DNA of 64,000 nt from Hyaloperonospora brassicae (GCA_947650285.1 CANTFL010000089.1:184242-248241), one strand, 5' to 3'. Shown: positions 10,148 to 21,885, counted from the stretch's first letter. Made by a program: numbers and translations. The notes: a model not told the origin generated them from the letters alone.

Positions 10148-11728
10148 TTAGTTGCTGCTACTGTTTCGGATGTAGTACGGTTCGTCCTGGAACTCCGGTT
10201 CACAGTACGGAAACAGCGTGTCATCGCCCGACGGCGTAAACAGGTGCTTGCCCGCGTCAATCATCACGTACGTGCCCGCAAAGGCGCAGACGACAATGAC
10301 GACCACGGACGCCCCCTTGTCCCAAACGGACATGGACTTCCAGTACACCCGCAAGGAGATGATCACTGGCAAGAGCAAACAGCTCGTCGTGTGGGCAGTG
10401 GCACCCGTGAAGTCCTGGAGGTCGATAAAACGCCTGCGAGCGAGCACAGCAATGAGCACCAGAATGGCGACGATCGTGAGACGCAGAGCCACGTAGCGCA
10501 GCGGGTTCTTGCGATACGGCGCGTTCACTTCTTCGGCTGTCATGCCGCCGAACTCGAGCGCAACCCGCAGGTGCGACATCCGTCCCGACTCTTTCTCGAC
10601 CAGACTCGCAGCCGACGCTTGACGGGAGTGCGTCCCGTCCGCAGGCGTCGAGTTCTGGAGATACGAGCGCTTCTCCTTCGTCGAGCTCTGGAGATACGAG
10701 CGCTTCTCCTGCGTCTCGATATCCATCTCGGTGTTCATCTGGTCCAGCAACTCTCCGTTGAATTGAACCACGTTAGGGCTCTTGTGCATGCCGAGGATCA
10801 GCCGCTCGGCCATGAAGAACGGCGGCATCATGAGCGTCGAGAAGGCCATGGAAATGTGGATCTGCATGAACAAGTACGCCATGACCACGGCGCCGCGGTC
10901 GGCGCTGAAGCCGAGAGGAGCCAAACCAAGCGGGTCCGACGTGTTCACGATCGAGTAGAGGATGTTGCCTGACAACTGACAACCACCGGCCGTGTAGCCA
11001 GCCAGAGCCATGACAACGGAGAGCCCCGAGATGAACGCGATCGTGATCACCACAACACGCGGCATTCGCTGCGGCTGCGAGTGTTCCCGCTGGAGATCGG
11101 GGACGACAATGGCAGCTCCGTAGGCCAGTGCGAGGTTCCCGAAACACGTCAAGACTTGATGAACCGACACGGCGGGAGAAGGGACGGAGCCGTGGCCGCG
11201 CATGTTCCACTGCAGGACGGACACTGCAATGATGTCGGCGATGATCGTGCCGAGACAACCGGCGAAGGCCATGCCGGAACTCTCTTTCAGTGTCGGGATC
11301 AGACACATGGGGGTGACCATAAGAGTCATGAAGATGATCCAGAAGATCTGACTGAACGAGTCTGGAAACAGGACTTCCAGCATCGTGCTGCCAAGTATGA
11401 GGAACGAAATGGGGCACAGGAGACACACTCCCATCTGCGAGACCACCGTGAAGAAACGACCCCATCTGCCGAGAGCCCACTCGCCCAGGTCACCGTACGT
11501 CCGCACCGAAGATGGCGCCACGAGCATCACTTTGGACAGTTTGAGCGTCGCGTATGTGTTGGCGAAGACCATGAACGAGAGAGCGACGGTGGCGAACACG
11601 GGACCGGCACGCGCGTAATTGGAAGGCATCGCCAGCGAACCGATGCCGCAGACGCAACAGAAGAGATTAAAGGATGTTTTCGCATCTTCGAGTGTGAAGA
11701 AAGCGTCTTTGCCATTGGGTCCGGTCAT
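10148..11728 (-). CDS. AAAP-family amino-acid permease, copy 1 (intact)
   Basis: A 526-residue multi-spanning membrane transporter of the amino acid/auxin permease family, expected to move amino acids by proton coupling at the plasma or a vacuolar membrane; the substrate is not readable. The N-terminal signature SFNLFCCVCGIGSLAMPSNY (about 21-40) forms the first membrane helix. About ten more hydrophobic segments follow, including VLTCFGNLALAYGAAIV and FMQIHISMAFSTLMMPPF. A hydrophilic loop holds an 11-residue duplication (EKRSYLQSSTK then EKRSYLQNSTP). Three further helices end the protein. Start: the ATG at 11728 follows the initiator-like site at 11816-11831. The frame is open further upstream, but only from a non-ATG codon and only because copy 1 has lost a TAG present in the other three copies. 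It is divergent from copy 2. Private changes versus copies 2-4 are Thr for Ala (IFMTLMVTP) and Ser for Phe (GLSVVMALAG). Confidence 0.9.
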   Translation of the reverse strand: MTGPNGKDAFFTLEDAKTSFNLFCCVCGIGSLAMPSNYARAGPVFATVALSFMVFANTYATLKLSKVMLVAPSSVRTYGDLGEWALGRWGRFFTVVSQMGVCLLCPISFLILGSTMLEVLFPDSFSQIFWIIFMTLMVTPMCLIPTLKESSGMAFAGCLGTIIADIIAVSVLQWNMRGHGSVPSPAVSVHQVLTCFGNLALAYGAAIVVPDLQREHSQPQRMPRVVVITIAFISGLSVVMALAGYTAGGCQLSGNILYSIVNTSDPLGLAPLGFSADRGAVVMAYLFMQIHISMAFSTLMMPPFFMAERLILGMHKSPNVVQFNGELLDQMNTEMDIETQEKRSYLQSSTKEKRSYLQNSTPADGTHSRQASAASLVEKESGRMSHLRVALEFGGMTAEEVNAPYRKNPLRYVALRLTIVAILVLIAVLARRRFIDLQDFTGATAHTTSCLLLPVIISLRVYWKSMSVWDKGASVVVIVVCAFAGTYVMIDAGKHLFTPSGDDTLFPYCEPEFQDEPYYIRNSSSN

Positions 11729-11815
11729 CGCGGATGGATGGTCGAACGAGATGAGAGGGACGACGGCCGATGGCGGGGGGGGCGGGACGTAGTCGGGGAC
11801 TTGTTCCGGTGAAGA

Positions 11816-11831
11816 AAATCGTAAAGTGAGC
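11816..11831 (-). promoter_or_regulatory. Candidate oomycete initiator of AAAP copy 1
   Basis: On the minus strand, GCTCACTTTACGATTT matches the oomycete core promoter consensus GCTCATTYYNCAWTTT at 14 of 16 positions. It lies 87 bases upstream of the ATG. It supports starting the protein at MTGPNG and not at any upstream codon. Confidence 0.55.
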
Positions 11832-12125
11832 GACTTCAGCGCGTGAGACCCTAACGACTCGGACCACAGATCCCTCGATAGGGTCTGCATCTGCAAGCTA
11901 TGCCTGACGCCGAGCCGGATAGAAGCGATGCACTTGACGGCTCTTCTTTTGCTTCGGGCAAGCGCACGCTCGGTGCGAGTGAAAGCCGTTGCGTTTGTAC
12001 GAAGTGCCGGGGCCCATTGTGCCAGAGACGCGGTTGAAGTCCAGCTATGCACTCTTTGCAGCCTATCTCACGGATGGACTCGGGCTCAGACTCAGCGCTT
12101 TGCGAGCTCCTGTCCCTGCCCTGTT

Positions 12126-14472
12126 TGCAGTAACTTGATGTTGAAGCAGAGGATAGCAAAGCTGGCAGAGGCTCGTCTGGCTCAAGATCTGGACCACCAC
12201 ATGCAGATCAAGCGCTGTGAACTGTACGATCTCCAGACGTTACAGTCGCTTTGCGATACGTCAGTATGCTCGGATGGTCGTGCTGCCGCTCAGCCCATCG
12301 TCTGCGAGTGTACGATACTGGACGCAAAAGCGTCCCCGTAATCGATACGGTTTAGCTCCAATGACTTGCCACCCAGGTTGAACCAGCTGAGTAGAAGCGA
12401 GATTGACGCTATATCTCGCCACTCTCGCCTCCACAAAACTTCGTTGATCGTGTAGAAGCTGTTGATCGTGTAGAAACTGTTGATCGTGCAGACATCACGG
12501 GACTTCCTTTTCGAAACAACTTGTGCGCAAAGTTGTGAGAGCATTCAGCTGATACCGACTGAAGCGACGTCATGTTGTCGAAACAAAGATAGGTTTCTGG
12601 CCAAAATCTGCTGAAAGTGGTACTTAGATCGTAACGGGAAGCAGGCGGACCGGTGTCACCGATCTCGAAAAAATCCCCAACACGGAAGATCTGCTGCACA
12701 GGTGCGATAGATTTCTAGTTGCCTAATAACGTGCTCCCTCCGATATAGCTTAAGCTGGGTAAGTGGAATGCTTTATCATGTAGCGGAGATCGAAAACTGA
12801 TCGGATGTTGAGGTGGAAGTACCCATAAATTTTCATCTTTTATTGTACCAAATTATGGACCTATAAAGAAAAGATCATGACTCGATTACATGTCCGTAAG
12901 ACGTCCAGCTTCCTCTGCACTCTTTTGTGACGTACAGTTTCGACGCATCTGCCTACACTGTTGTCAGAGAAGTGTAGCCTGTGTTATTGCAGTATAAGTG
13001 CGGCGCCCGGTCACGCTGCCAGCACCGAGACCCAAATTACATCACACTTCCAGTATCTACCGTCAGCATAAACGCATGTGTGCTCTTGGTGCGCGCGATG
13101 AGCCTTCGCGTGGGTTCTGGACGTTTTGCGATGCCATTTGTGTATCGGTAGCGTCGTAAGAGATCATGACTACGTGCTAGTAGATGCATCAGCCAATTGC
13201 AAAGGACTCTGAATGTCAGGTGTGTAAAGCTGCAAAACCTGCCAGCGGTCTCTCTCAACATCACCGAAAAGTAGATATCGCAGACTTGCTTTGTTTGATT
13301 GTCGACACCACAACATGCTTGGTCGGTCCTGCGCATGTCCACTTCTATGAAAATGTCAGTTGTGAGAGCTTTCTCTGGCAATCGAGAAAGCACGAACGAG
13401 CCCTTCTGCTTGAGAATCAAATCGAAGCGACTGGATGAAATAAACGGGTATCGAATACGAAGCCATACTATCGCATAGCGTTCATGTGGTCTTAACGAAC
13501 GCTCTGCAGCGTAAATACCCGACACACCATGCCCGAACGAAACATCCTCCGGTCTTGGAGCATGCTTCCCAGCAAAGGAGTCTTAGTCGGGCTACCCATG
13601 CGCCTCGACAGCTGCATCACATCAGCCAATGCTGTCATTTGATGGATAGTGAGTGAGGAGCCGAAACACGAGACCAAGCTTCGTCTTTTTTCACACGCAT
13701 AAGCCGCGTTGCGGCCGCCGACGCTCTTGTCCTGTAATTGTTGTCGTTTGTGCCATGACACATACAGTCAGCTTACGCATCCTCGATACAGGGGGAACCC
13801 ATTCTTGACATCTCGTACACGCGGTACCCAAGACAATTGATTTACAGGGGCGTATCATCTGGTCCCAATTGATTCATTGCAAATGTAGATGATCGCTGGC
13901 ATCTCTGATGTAGCCGTAATGATCGGCAAGCGAAAAAAAGCCGCGCCACATGACTGGAGCGTGTAACCAGTCGCTGTCCGTTGTTGTCTTCGATACGCAG
14001 TGCGTCACGCGAGAACAAGGATAATGATTGGCTGAACAAAAAGAATAGCTGCTCCGTGCAGAAACGTAGCAGTACCACACACATTTCGGTCTGTTTGGCT
14101 ACAGATGGGAAGGAGAGGGCGTTTGCTGCAGACGACCTCAAACCGACTACAGGGATGCTTCAAGTCTCTGCAGGACACGTCGTCTACGTGGCCCTCACAC
14201 GATCGTTGGATGCTACGTCTCGGTACCAACGGACACCCATATAGGCGACTCGGTCTTCCGGAGACGCCATTACGAACGAACGGTCAATAAGAAGACCTCA
14301 ATCGACCATCCGAGTGTAGTGACGTATCGCAAAGGCACTTCCACATCTCTGGTCTGCAGACTCGACAGCGCTTCTTCGTCGCTGCGCCGCGATTGGCCTT
14401 CATGTGGTACCCCGGATCTCGAGCCGGACGAGTTTCGACTGCTCACAGCAGCCGCGACCGCTCATTGCTGCG
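12126..14472. other. Spacer of palindrome 1 (shared upstream region of two divergent AAAP genes)
   Basis: Single-copy within palindrome 1 and repeated, in the same direction, at 58952-61307. It contains several frames up to 162 codons (for example 13037-13525 minus), but these are disrupted in the second copy and carry no recognised domain, so I do not call genes. It presumably contains the upstream control regions of both permease genes. Confidence 0.6.
12443..12496. repeat. 18-bp tandem repeat, three units
   Basis: Three consecutive 18-base units beginning GTTGATCGTG at 12443, 12461 and 12479, the third degenerate. The same array is at 59269-59322 in palindrome 2. Confidence 0.75.
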
Positions 14473-14769
14473 AACAGGGCAGGGACAGGAGCTCGCAAAG
14501 CGCTGAGTCTGAGCCCGAGTCCATCCGTGAGATAGGCTGCAAAGAGTGCATAGCTGGACTTCAACCGCGTCTCTGGCACAATGGGCCCCGGCACTTCGTA
14601 CAAACGCAACGGCTTTCACTCGCACCGAGCGTGCGCTTGCCCGAAGCAAAAGAAGAGCCGTCAAGTGCATCATCGCTTCTATCCGGCTCGGCGTCAGGCA
14701 TAGCTTGCAGATGCAGACCCTATCGAGGGATCTGTGGTCCGAGTCGTTAGGGTCTCACGCGCTGTAGTC

Positions 14770-14785
14770 GCTCACTTTACGATTT
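14770..14785 (+). promoter_or_regulatory. Candidate oomycete initiator of AAAP copy 2
   Basis: GCTCACTTTACGATTT, 14 of 16 matches to the oomycete core promoter consensus, 87 bases upstream of the ATG at 14873 and mirror-image to the site at 11816-11831. Confidence 0.55.
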
Positions 14786-14872
14786 TCTTCACCGGAACAA
14801 GTCCCCGACTACGTCCCCCCCCCCCGCCATCGGCCGTTCGTTTCTCTCATCTCGTTCGACCATCCATCCGCG

Positions 14873-16453
14873 ATGACCGGACCCAATGGCAAAGACGCTT
14901 TCTTCACACTCGAAGACGCGAAAACATCCTTTAATCTCTTCTGTTGCGTCTGCGGCATCGGTTCGCTGGCGATGCCTTCCAATTACGCGCGTGCCGGTCC
15001 CGTGTTCGCCACCGTCGCTCTCTCGTTCATGGTCTTCGCCAACACATACGCGACGCTCAAACTGTCCAAAGTGATGCTCGTGGCGCCATCTTCGGTGCGG
15101 ACGTACGGTGACCTGGGCGAGTGGGCTCTCGGCAGATGGGGTCGTTTCTTCACGGTGGTCTCGCAGATGGGGGTGTGTCTCTTGTGCCCCATTTCGTTCC
15201 TCATACTTGGCAGCACGATGCTGGAAGTCCTGTTTCCAGACTCGTTCAGTCAGATCTTCTGGATCATCTTCATGGCTCTTATGGTCACCCCCATGTGTCT
15301 GATCCCGACACTGAAAGAGAGTTCCGGCATGGCCTTCGCCGGTTGTCTCGGCACGATCATCGCCGACATCATTGCAGTGTCCGTCCTGCAGTGGAACATG
15401 CGCGGCCACGGCTCCGTCCCTTCTCCCGCCGTGTCGGTTCATCAAGTCTTGACGTGTTTCGGGAACCTCGCACTGGCCTACGGAGCTGCCATTGTCGTCC
15501 CCGATCTCCAGCGGGAACACTCGCAGCCGCAGCGAATGCCGCGTGTTGTGGTGATCACGATCGCGTTCATCTCGGGGCTCTTCGTTGTCATGGCTCTGGC
15601 TGGCTACACGGCCGGTGGTTGTCAGTTGTCAGGCAACATCCTCTACTCGATCGTGAACACGTCGGACCCGCTTGGTTTGGCTCCTCTCGGCTTCAGCGCC
15701 GACCGCGGCGCCGTGGTCATGGCGTACTTGTTCATGCAGATCCACATTTCCATGGCCTTCTCGACGCTCATGATGCCGCCGTTCTTCATGGCCGAGCGGC
15801 TGATCCTCGGCATGCACAAGAGCCCTAACGTGGTTCAATTCAACGGAGAGTTGCTGGACCAGATGAACACCGAGATGGATATCGAGACGCAGGAGAAGCG
15901 CTCGTATCTCCAGAGCTCGACGAAGGAGAAGCGCTCGTATCTCCAGAACTCGACGCCTGCGGACGGGACGCACTCCCGTCAAGCGTCGGCTGCGAGTCTG
16001 GTCGAGAAAGAGTCGGGACGGATGTCGCACCTGCGGGTTGCGCTCGAGTTCGGCGGCATGACAGCCGAAGAAGTGAACGCGCCGTATCGCAAGAACCCGC
16101 TGCGCTACGTGGCTCTGCGTCTCACGATCGTCGCCATTCTGGTGCTCATTGCTGTGCTCGCTCGCAGGCGTTTTATCGACCTCCAGGACTTCACGGGTGC
16201 CACTGCCCACACGACGAGCTGTTTGCTCTTGCCAGTGATCATCTCCTTGCGGGTGTACTGGAAGTCCATGTCCGTTTGGGACAAGGGGGCGTCCGTGGTC
16301 GTCATTGTCGTCTGCGCCTTTGCGGGCACGTACGTGATGATTGACGCGGGCAAGCACCTGTTTACGCCGTCGGGCGATGACACGCTGTTTCCGTACTGTA
16401 AACCGGAGTTCCAGGACGAACCGTACTACATCCGAAACAGTAGCAGCAACTAA
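14873..16453 (+). CDS. AAAP-family amino-acid permease, copy 2 (intact)
   Basis: A full-length 526-residue permease, the same gene as copy 1 on the opposite arm of the palindrome. About eleven membrane segments; the loop between helices 8 and 9 carries the same 11-residue tandem duplication. An in-frame TAG upstream and the initiator at 14770-14785 fix the start at MTGPNG. It shares with copy 3 a Lys codon near the C-terminus (YCKPEF) and a silent T in the LLCP codon run, where copies 1 and 4 have Glu and C. Transcription is divergent from copy 1, so both genes would be read outward from the common 3.1-kb upstream region. Confidence 0.92.
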   Translation: MTGPNGKDAFFTLEDAKTSFNLFCCVCGIGSLAMPSNYARAGPVFATVALSFMVFANTYATLKLSKVMLVAPSSVRTYGDLGEWALGRWGRFFTVVSQMGVCLLCPISFLILGSTMLEVLFPDSFSQIFWIIFMALMVTPMCLIPTLKESSGMAFAGCLGTIIADIIAVSVLQWNMRGHGSVPSPAVSVHQVLTCFGNLALAYGAAIVVPDLQREHSQPQRMPRVVVITIAFISGLFVVMALAGYTAGGCQLSGNILYSIVNTSDPLGLAPLGFSADRGAVVMAYLFMQIHISMAFSTLMMPPFFMAERLILGMHKSPNVVQFNGELLDQMNTEMDIETQEKRSYLQSSTKEKRSYLQNSTPADGTHSRQASAASLVEKESGRMSHLRVALEFGGMTAEEVNAPYRKNPLRYVALRLTIVAILVLIAVLARRRFIDLQDFTGATAHTTSCLLLPVIISLRVYWKSMSVWDKGASVVVIVVCAFAGTYVMIDAGKHLFTPSGDDTLFPYCKPEFQDEPYYIRNSSSN

Positions 16454-16594
16454 GTCGACGCGAGTGAGTCGCAGCAGCCCCCCGCCGCTCAATCTGTTGT
16501 GACGACGACGTATATCATAGTAATAGAGAAAGGAGAGAACAGAGTCTCGCGTCTTCTTTCTCGACACCAGTTAGTTCGAAGCACAAGTAATACA

Positions 16595-16600
16595 AATAAA
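16595..16600 (+). terminator. Candidate polyadenylation signal of AAAP copy 2
   Basis: AATAAA about 140 bases after the stop codon, within the conserved 3' flank. The mirror copy lies downstream of copy 1 and the same signal is present after copies 3 and 4. Confidence 0.3.
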
Positions 16601-17351
16601 TGCACGTGATGGCTTTATGCCGTCTGACCTTCTTCGTCCACAGAGGCTTTTGCAGTCCGGCGGACCCATTACTACAGGGCCGTAGGGCAATTGTTGCACT
16701 CAAGCAGGTGCAGAAGTGCAGCAGTTGCAAAAGAGTTGCTCCTTGTCGAGCGTGCAGACATAGACTGCTTCCACCGCATTGACTAGACCAAAGTCGATTC
16801 ACAGCGAAGGAAGGAGAGGCAATGGACATATATGCAGGAAAGCCCCAGTCACTTATGGCAGAGCCTGAGTAGTCGTCATGGGTCATGGCGATTCATGACA
16901 CGCCCATCAAGTAGCGACGGGATATGGTCGCATTTGCCACTACATTGACTGTAGGGAGACACTTCTAGCTGACTTTCGAACCGGGAAACACGCATCACAA
17001 CCAAAGTCGTATGCGAGTGAGAAACGGTTGGCCTCGTTAGAGTCCTTTCTACTTGACTTTCACGAGGCCAACCGATTCCTTTTCGCAATGTAAGGACTAT
17101 CCGGTCGAGAATTCAGATAAAAAAAGCAGAACAGACTGCTGAAAAAGAAATTCTGTCACGCAGGATGAATAAAGCAGTCATCTGTTGCAGAGAGGCGAGT
17201 CGTACCCTATTCATGGTTGACGTCGTTTAAACGGTAAACCAGTACTTTAGCTGGATCCACATGGATACTCATCTTCTATTTCCAAGGTCTCATGCCCTTT
17301 TCAAGAGAAATGGCACGTTTCTAGGCTCTCAAAAGTGGCAGATGTAGCGGG

Positions 17352-17784
17352 TGTAACGGGGTGAGCCTGTTACATGTCACTGACACGAAATTTGCCCGTG
17401 TAATGAGCTATCAGATAATAATATGTCACAATATTACTCTCGCAAGTCTATATTCTCCAAATAGTACCCATTCAGGTAATACTTGGGACTGCCTCGCAAT
17501 TGGGTGACATAGGCCGATATTTCAACCGAATAACTCACCTACCGCTGCTACACGCGCGCGATGCGTGGTGAGCGATAGAGCACAAGTTTTTTGTCGTTCA
17601 AAACGCTTACCGTAGTACAAATTAGGCTATATGGAAGAGGCTTGACTATATTACATACAGCTTACTTTTTCCTGACTGAGCACTATCTTACTCAGTGTCT
17701 TCGCTTCTTCTGCGCGTGCGGTGTACCTTTAGTTTGGGAGCGTGTACCCGAGCACTTTTACGGAACAATGATTTACCAGTTACA
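17352..17784 (+). repeat. Decayed 5' LTR of a plus-strand gypsy remnant (E)
   Basis: It starts TGTAACGGGGTGAGCC and ends in TTACA followed by TGGTAAGCAG, which resembles the primer-binding region (TGGTAGCAC) behind the 5' LTRs of A, B and D. An internal block ACCGCTGCTACACGCGCGC matches the GCTGCTGGACGCGCGC block of the other LTRs. Length is 433 bp. It is much more diverged from the LTR at 21938 than expected for partners of one element, so the pairing is doubtful. Confidence 0.5.
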
Positions 17785-18759
17785 TGGTAAGCAGTAAGAC
17801 TTGTTACACAAGGTTGCACTCCGTAATTGCTCAGCTACCACGATCGTTTCATTTATTATATACATGTCGATTAATGCAGAAAGCTATCATGCCACAAGTC
17901 AAAATTACCCCATACAAGTGATCTTGAATAAAAAGCGGCTGAACAAATGACCAGTTTTTGAAGTGACATCGCCATTAGTGGCATGTCGGAATCTCTTGAC
18001 ATAGACCAACAACATGACATTATCAACAAGTTTATCCCGAATGAAATCGTTGCAACACCGACAAAGTGGCCTCGCTCCACAAGCACAGCTCTCGATCTTC
18101 TGAGCAGATGATATAATCGTGTGCGTAACAGACAGCGCTGTTTGGACATCATCAAGTTAATGATGATGTAGGCAGATCGATACTTGTACGCCGACTCGAA
18201 AGCTTGAAGATCGACATCTTCAAGTACAAGAAGGTCTAGGAAGACTAATTTGAGCGCTAGTATTGACTATTGCCAACGAAGACGTGACAGACCGATTTAA
18301 GCTTGAAGAGCTGAGTTAAAATTTCCCCTTTTATACTTATATTCCTATCTCCCCCGCATGCTCATCAGACAGGAAAAAAATCAACAACCCATCTAGAACA
18401 TCTTGGTTTGGATATCTAGTCACCACTTCGTGGGTACAATCACGCTGACTGATGTGAGTCAAGCACTCACTTCTAACACCATCCCTAATGAGGTATTTCG
18501 TCGGGTCGGACGAAGATGTCAGGGCTCGTCGCATCCTGGGCCAAGAAATGTGAGTCGCATTTGTCCAGTCTACTTTAGTTGGCAAGACAACGTTGTTGTT
18601 TTAGGTCTCCAGCTTATCTAGCCAAATGCATTTGGTCGCTGGAGGTCTTGAAAACAACTCATACAGACGTGTGAATTGCAACGAATTGAGTTCAGCGATC
18701 GATCTGGTAATATAATCTCAGCCAGGGTGAACTGGATGTGCGTGATTATCCGCGGCACA

Positions 18760-21700
18760 ATTGATACCTCGCGATCTGCATTTCTGCCAATTATATTACA
18801 ACACACACTACAATGACAGTGCTCAGCCAGGGTCTCACGGATATTCGTGTCAGACCTCTATTATTCTGCCTTTAAGTCTATTCGCTAAAACAAGCGATTT
18901 TAGTGGCGAGACAAAAGCTGTTCAAAAACTTATATTAAGCTCAACCACATATCGTTCGCGACGAAAGGAAACAGGAAGTCGAATAATTGATAGAACTCTG
19001 TATCGTGGAAAGGGAGTGAACCCGTATTCCCAGGTAGAAAAGATTGCAGAAATGCAATCAACGTTAAATAAAGGGGGCAAACTTTATGAGTTTGATGTCC
19101 AAACCCAATTTTACGTACACAAGTACGCAGCCACCGTTCGTCGGCCAAAAGGAGCCGGATACGCAATTTCGACGTTGTTGCGAAGTCGCAACAGGAAGGC
19201 GTGCTCTCAAACAACGGTTCGAAATAGTGGGGTCGGAGCGTCTGCTATCCCAATCAACAAAAAGAGAATCCGAAGGACGCTTGACAAAAGTTGCTCCCAA
19301 CACAGAATCATATCATGTTACTACCCTTGGTGATGAGGTTTCCCTATTTATGTAACGGAGCTAGTGCAGCTCCTATCCAGAGGAAGCTTGCCAGCACAAC
19401 GAACAAGCTAATTTAGCTCAAGAACTCAGCTTTACAAATCATGGAGTATGAGGCTCCAGGTCCTTGTTCAAGGGACAAAAGAAGGTTCGAGTCGACTGCA
19501 CGATGCACTCAGGAGTTTATGCCTTTACAATCTTTGACTCTTCTTAACATTCCGAGACGGTTTAGTAAGGCACACGTCTCTAACAGATCAAAAAGGGGAT
19601 GGAACCTGATTGTATTTTTTTGTGAAAGGGCATCTAAGCCAAAAATTGCCTAATATAGATAAAATGCTATATTTAGTACCTTTTTTAAGATCTTGTATAT
19701 GGTGGACGACATGCGTCAACCCCCAGCAACAAATAAGGTGATATCACTATCAATGGGATATTATCTTTTATGAACAACGTTTATCAAATTGGTCACCAAC
19801 CGACGTGTAAATCCGCTACACAATACCATAATAGACCAAAATTAATAAAAAGGTCACAGGGAGCCTGGTCACAGGGAGCCCTGTGTGACTGTGTGGCGTC
19901 AAAAATTTCGGGTAACGTAAGTTGATAGAGGATTGTAACGTCCAATTCTTTTATTGAAAGACATCTCTGATGAGATGCCGGTGCGCCTACCGACAGGTGC
20001 ATTCGTTATAGTAGAGAAACGTGTTGAAGAGATCCACTCCAAGATTAATGATGAACAGTACGTAAAATGGTTCAGCATACTGGATTTAGATGACAATTTG
20101 TTGTTATCGTTAACATTTCATACAGCAGATGGTAGGAGACATGGTACAGCTGGTAGCATCGATCTGTAAATTTGCTCGACAACTGTTCGTCAGATGGTCA
20201 TCGTATGGTCATCTTGAATTGTTCACAAGCTCTTGAATATTCTACGTGTCAGTGCGTGGTCTCACTTGTGGTGCGGTAATTATAACGACTGCACGCGAGT
20301 ATTGTAGTTAATCACTACAGTATAGAGCAAGCTTCCGGCGGCTTTGTTATATCAAAGCTGCGCTAAAGGTCCACCAGTCGAATCAGTAGGGTATATCGGA
20401 ACATGGATGTGTTGTAAAGCAATCACGGGATTTTTATCGTTAAATTGGGACGTAGGAAGCCACAGATTGCAGGCATCACTTAAGTCCGGAAGGAATCTGA
20501 TTCGAAGAATACTGTCTAGAATGGGCGGCTCCTACTTTCTATCGATCTAGCGATCCCGATTTCTCGATCTCGATCCGATCTCTCGGTCTAGATGGGAGAT
20601 CGCAAGCATGTGGTCATTTGTATACAAGTCGGGTGTGGGTCACGCCAAGGTTCCAGAGAAATCGCACTTGGTGTTAGATACACAAGTACAAAGGGGCGAT
20701 CTTCTGAAGAGTGGGACGCGTAACTTCGAAAATTGTGTTACAGATAGGACTGGCGATGTGTTCGTTTATGAGTTTGGATGTTAACATTATTCAGAGTTTA
20801 ATTTGCTTCTAAGTACACGTGTCGACTTCTCTTCCAAGTTATCTTATTGGCCACCGACGGCAAGAAAAGTTACATACTTTAGTCAAGTGATTTCACTGGA
20901 TTGTTTAGCCAGGGATCAAAGACTCTTCACAACAACTCCAACTGCGATCGGACACAGCAAACACGTAAATGAAAAGGTTGCAAGATCTCGAGACGGCTCA
21001 AGTGGTCAGAAGGCTTGCAAATCAAGTATTTACAATGGACAAGGCGATCTCGTAGAGATCAAGGTGACTCATATCGATCACCTTGCATGTACACCTGCTA
21101 TCGTGTTTACGTTCCCACGCGACAGCACCAATCTCAAGCACGGTTAAGTTCGACATCGACTCGAGTCCACCTGGAAGAGTGCAACCCGCCCCACCGACGA
21201 GTACACAAGGTGAGCGAAGCATAGAGCACGGAATCGGAGTACCCCCTCCGTAAGTCGTTCGTCTGGGCGCCAGTGAAGAGCTGTAATAAACTCCTCAAAT
21301 GGACGATCGCCATATCATCATAAACGTGTATAAATATCTGATCCGATCAACTAGTCGCTCATGGGAGGATCTTTCGGAAAGTTCTATGGGGCAATATGGG
21401 GGTAATGGTATGTTGGTTGGACGTCAGTACTACCATGCAAGGAAGAGATCTGAAGTACGCCATTGGCGTATCTATATCGCTTGAATGTCGCGGCGATAAG
21501 GGCGAGGATACGGATTAGAGACGGATCGCGGAATTTTCGACGTGAGCATGTAAAATATTTTATCGGAACGCTGATAAATCGCGATCGGGCCAAGCCGTTG
21601 ACTTTATTACGGCTGGAAGATGCAGATGAGATGGAAAAACGTTACGCGCATAGTAGCGTATTCAAAAAAAACAGACAGGTTTAACTATATACAGGATCAT
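18760..21700 (+). pseudogene. Plus-strand gypsy gag-pol remnant (E)
   Basis: Heavily decayed. 19140-19360 matches the gag-pol junction and start of pol in A (LTKVAP, then GDDVSL-like GDEVSL). 19975-20170 matches the protease region (TGAFVIVEKRVEEIH against TGASITVEKRVVGIH, then LDLDD). 20330-20400 matches the stretch after the protease (KAALKVHQSNQ-like against QAAPKVHHSNK). Further downstream the resemblance fades. Stops and frame changes are frequent and no reverse transcriptase motif survives. Confidence 0.6.
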
Positions 21701-21885
21701 ATAAATTCCCATCGCAACCTCAAACAGCTTTTCTTTCATCACCGGCGAAGCAGATCGCACAGTGAGAGCCCTTAGTGTGGAGATCAAAGACAGTGGATCA
21801 TATTTAGACCCTTCCGGGTAAACGGGGAGGAAAAACCACGGAATGGGATTGTGGCCGCGACCTCAATTCGCCTGAAGAACTTGTC

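Larger units (their letters stand above)
9264..12125 (+). repeat. AAAP palindrome 1, left arm
   Basis: Reverse-complement partner of 14473-17338. Coordinates of matching points sum to about 26,600 along the whole arm (AAAP stops at 10148 and 16453; outer ends at 9264 and 17338; inner ends at 12125 and 14473). It holds the entire AAAP gene copy 1, its 5' region and about 880 bases of 3' flank. The arms differ only by scattered substitutions and small indels. Confidence 0.9.
14473..17338 (-). repeat. AAAP palindrome 1, right arm
   Basis: Reverse complement of 9264-12125. It ends at CTCAAAAGTGG (17338), only 13 bases before a decayed LTR at 17352. It contains AAAP copy 2 and its 3' flank. The outermost 360 bases (about 16976-17338) are shared only with the opposite arm of the same palindrome, not with palindrome 2. 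Confidence 0.9.

Noticed and set aside
10034..10972. Long plus-strand frame (312 codons, Arg/His-rich) opposite AAAP copy 1, and its equivalents opposite copies 2-4
   Set aside because: Composition is the antisense of a GC-rich membrane-protein gene; it has no motif and repeats in every copy only because the gene does.
11900..12037. 45-codon ORF upstream of AAAP copy 1 on the opposite strand, with a CVCTKCRGPLC motif
   Set aside because: It is also present in the other arms, but carries a 1-base shift in copy 4 and an in-frame 3-base insertion in copy 2. It is too short to call and may be transcribed antisense leader sequence.
11729..12052. N-terminal extension of AAAP copy 1 to 634 residues
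   Set aside because: The upstream codon is GTG, not ATG. The extension is open only because of one base change removing a TAG present in copies 2-4, and it lies upstream of the initiator-like site.
13037..13525. 162-codon minus-strand frame in the palindrome spacer
   Set aside because: The N-terminal part is broken in the second spacer (59863-60246 remains), and no domain is visible.
18761..19333. 190-codon plus-strand ORF as a host gene
   Set aside because: Its end overlaps sequence homologous to the gypsy gag-pol junction in another frame, so it is a chance frame in a decayed element.
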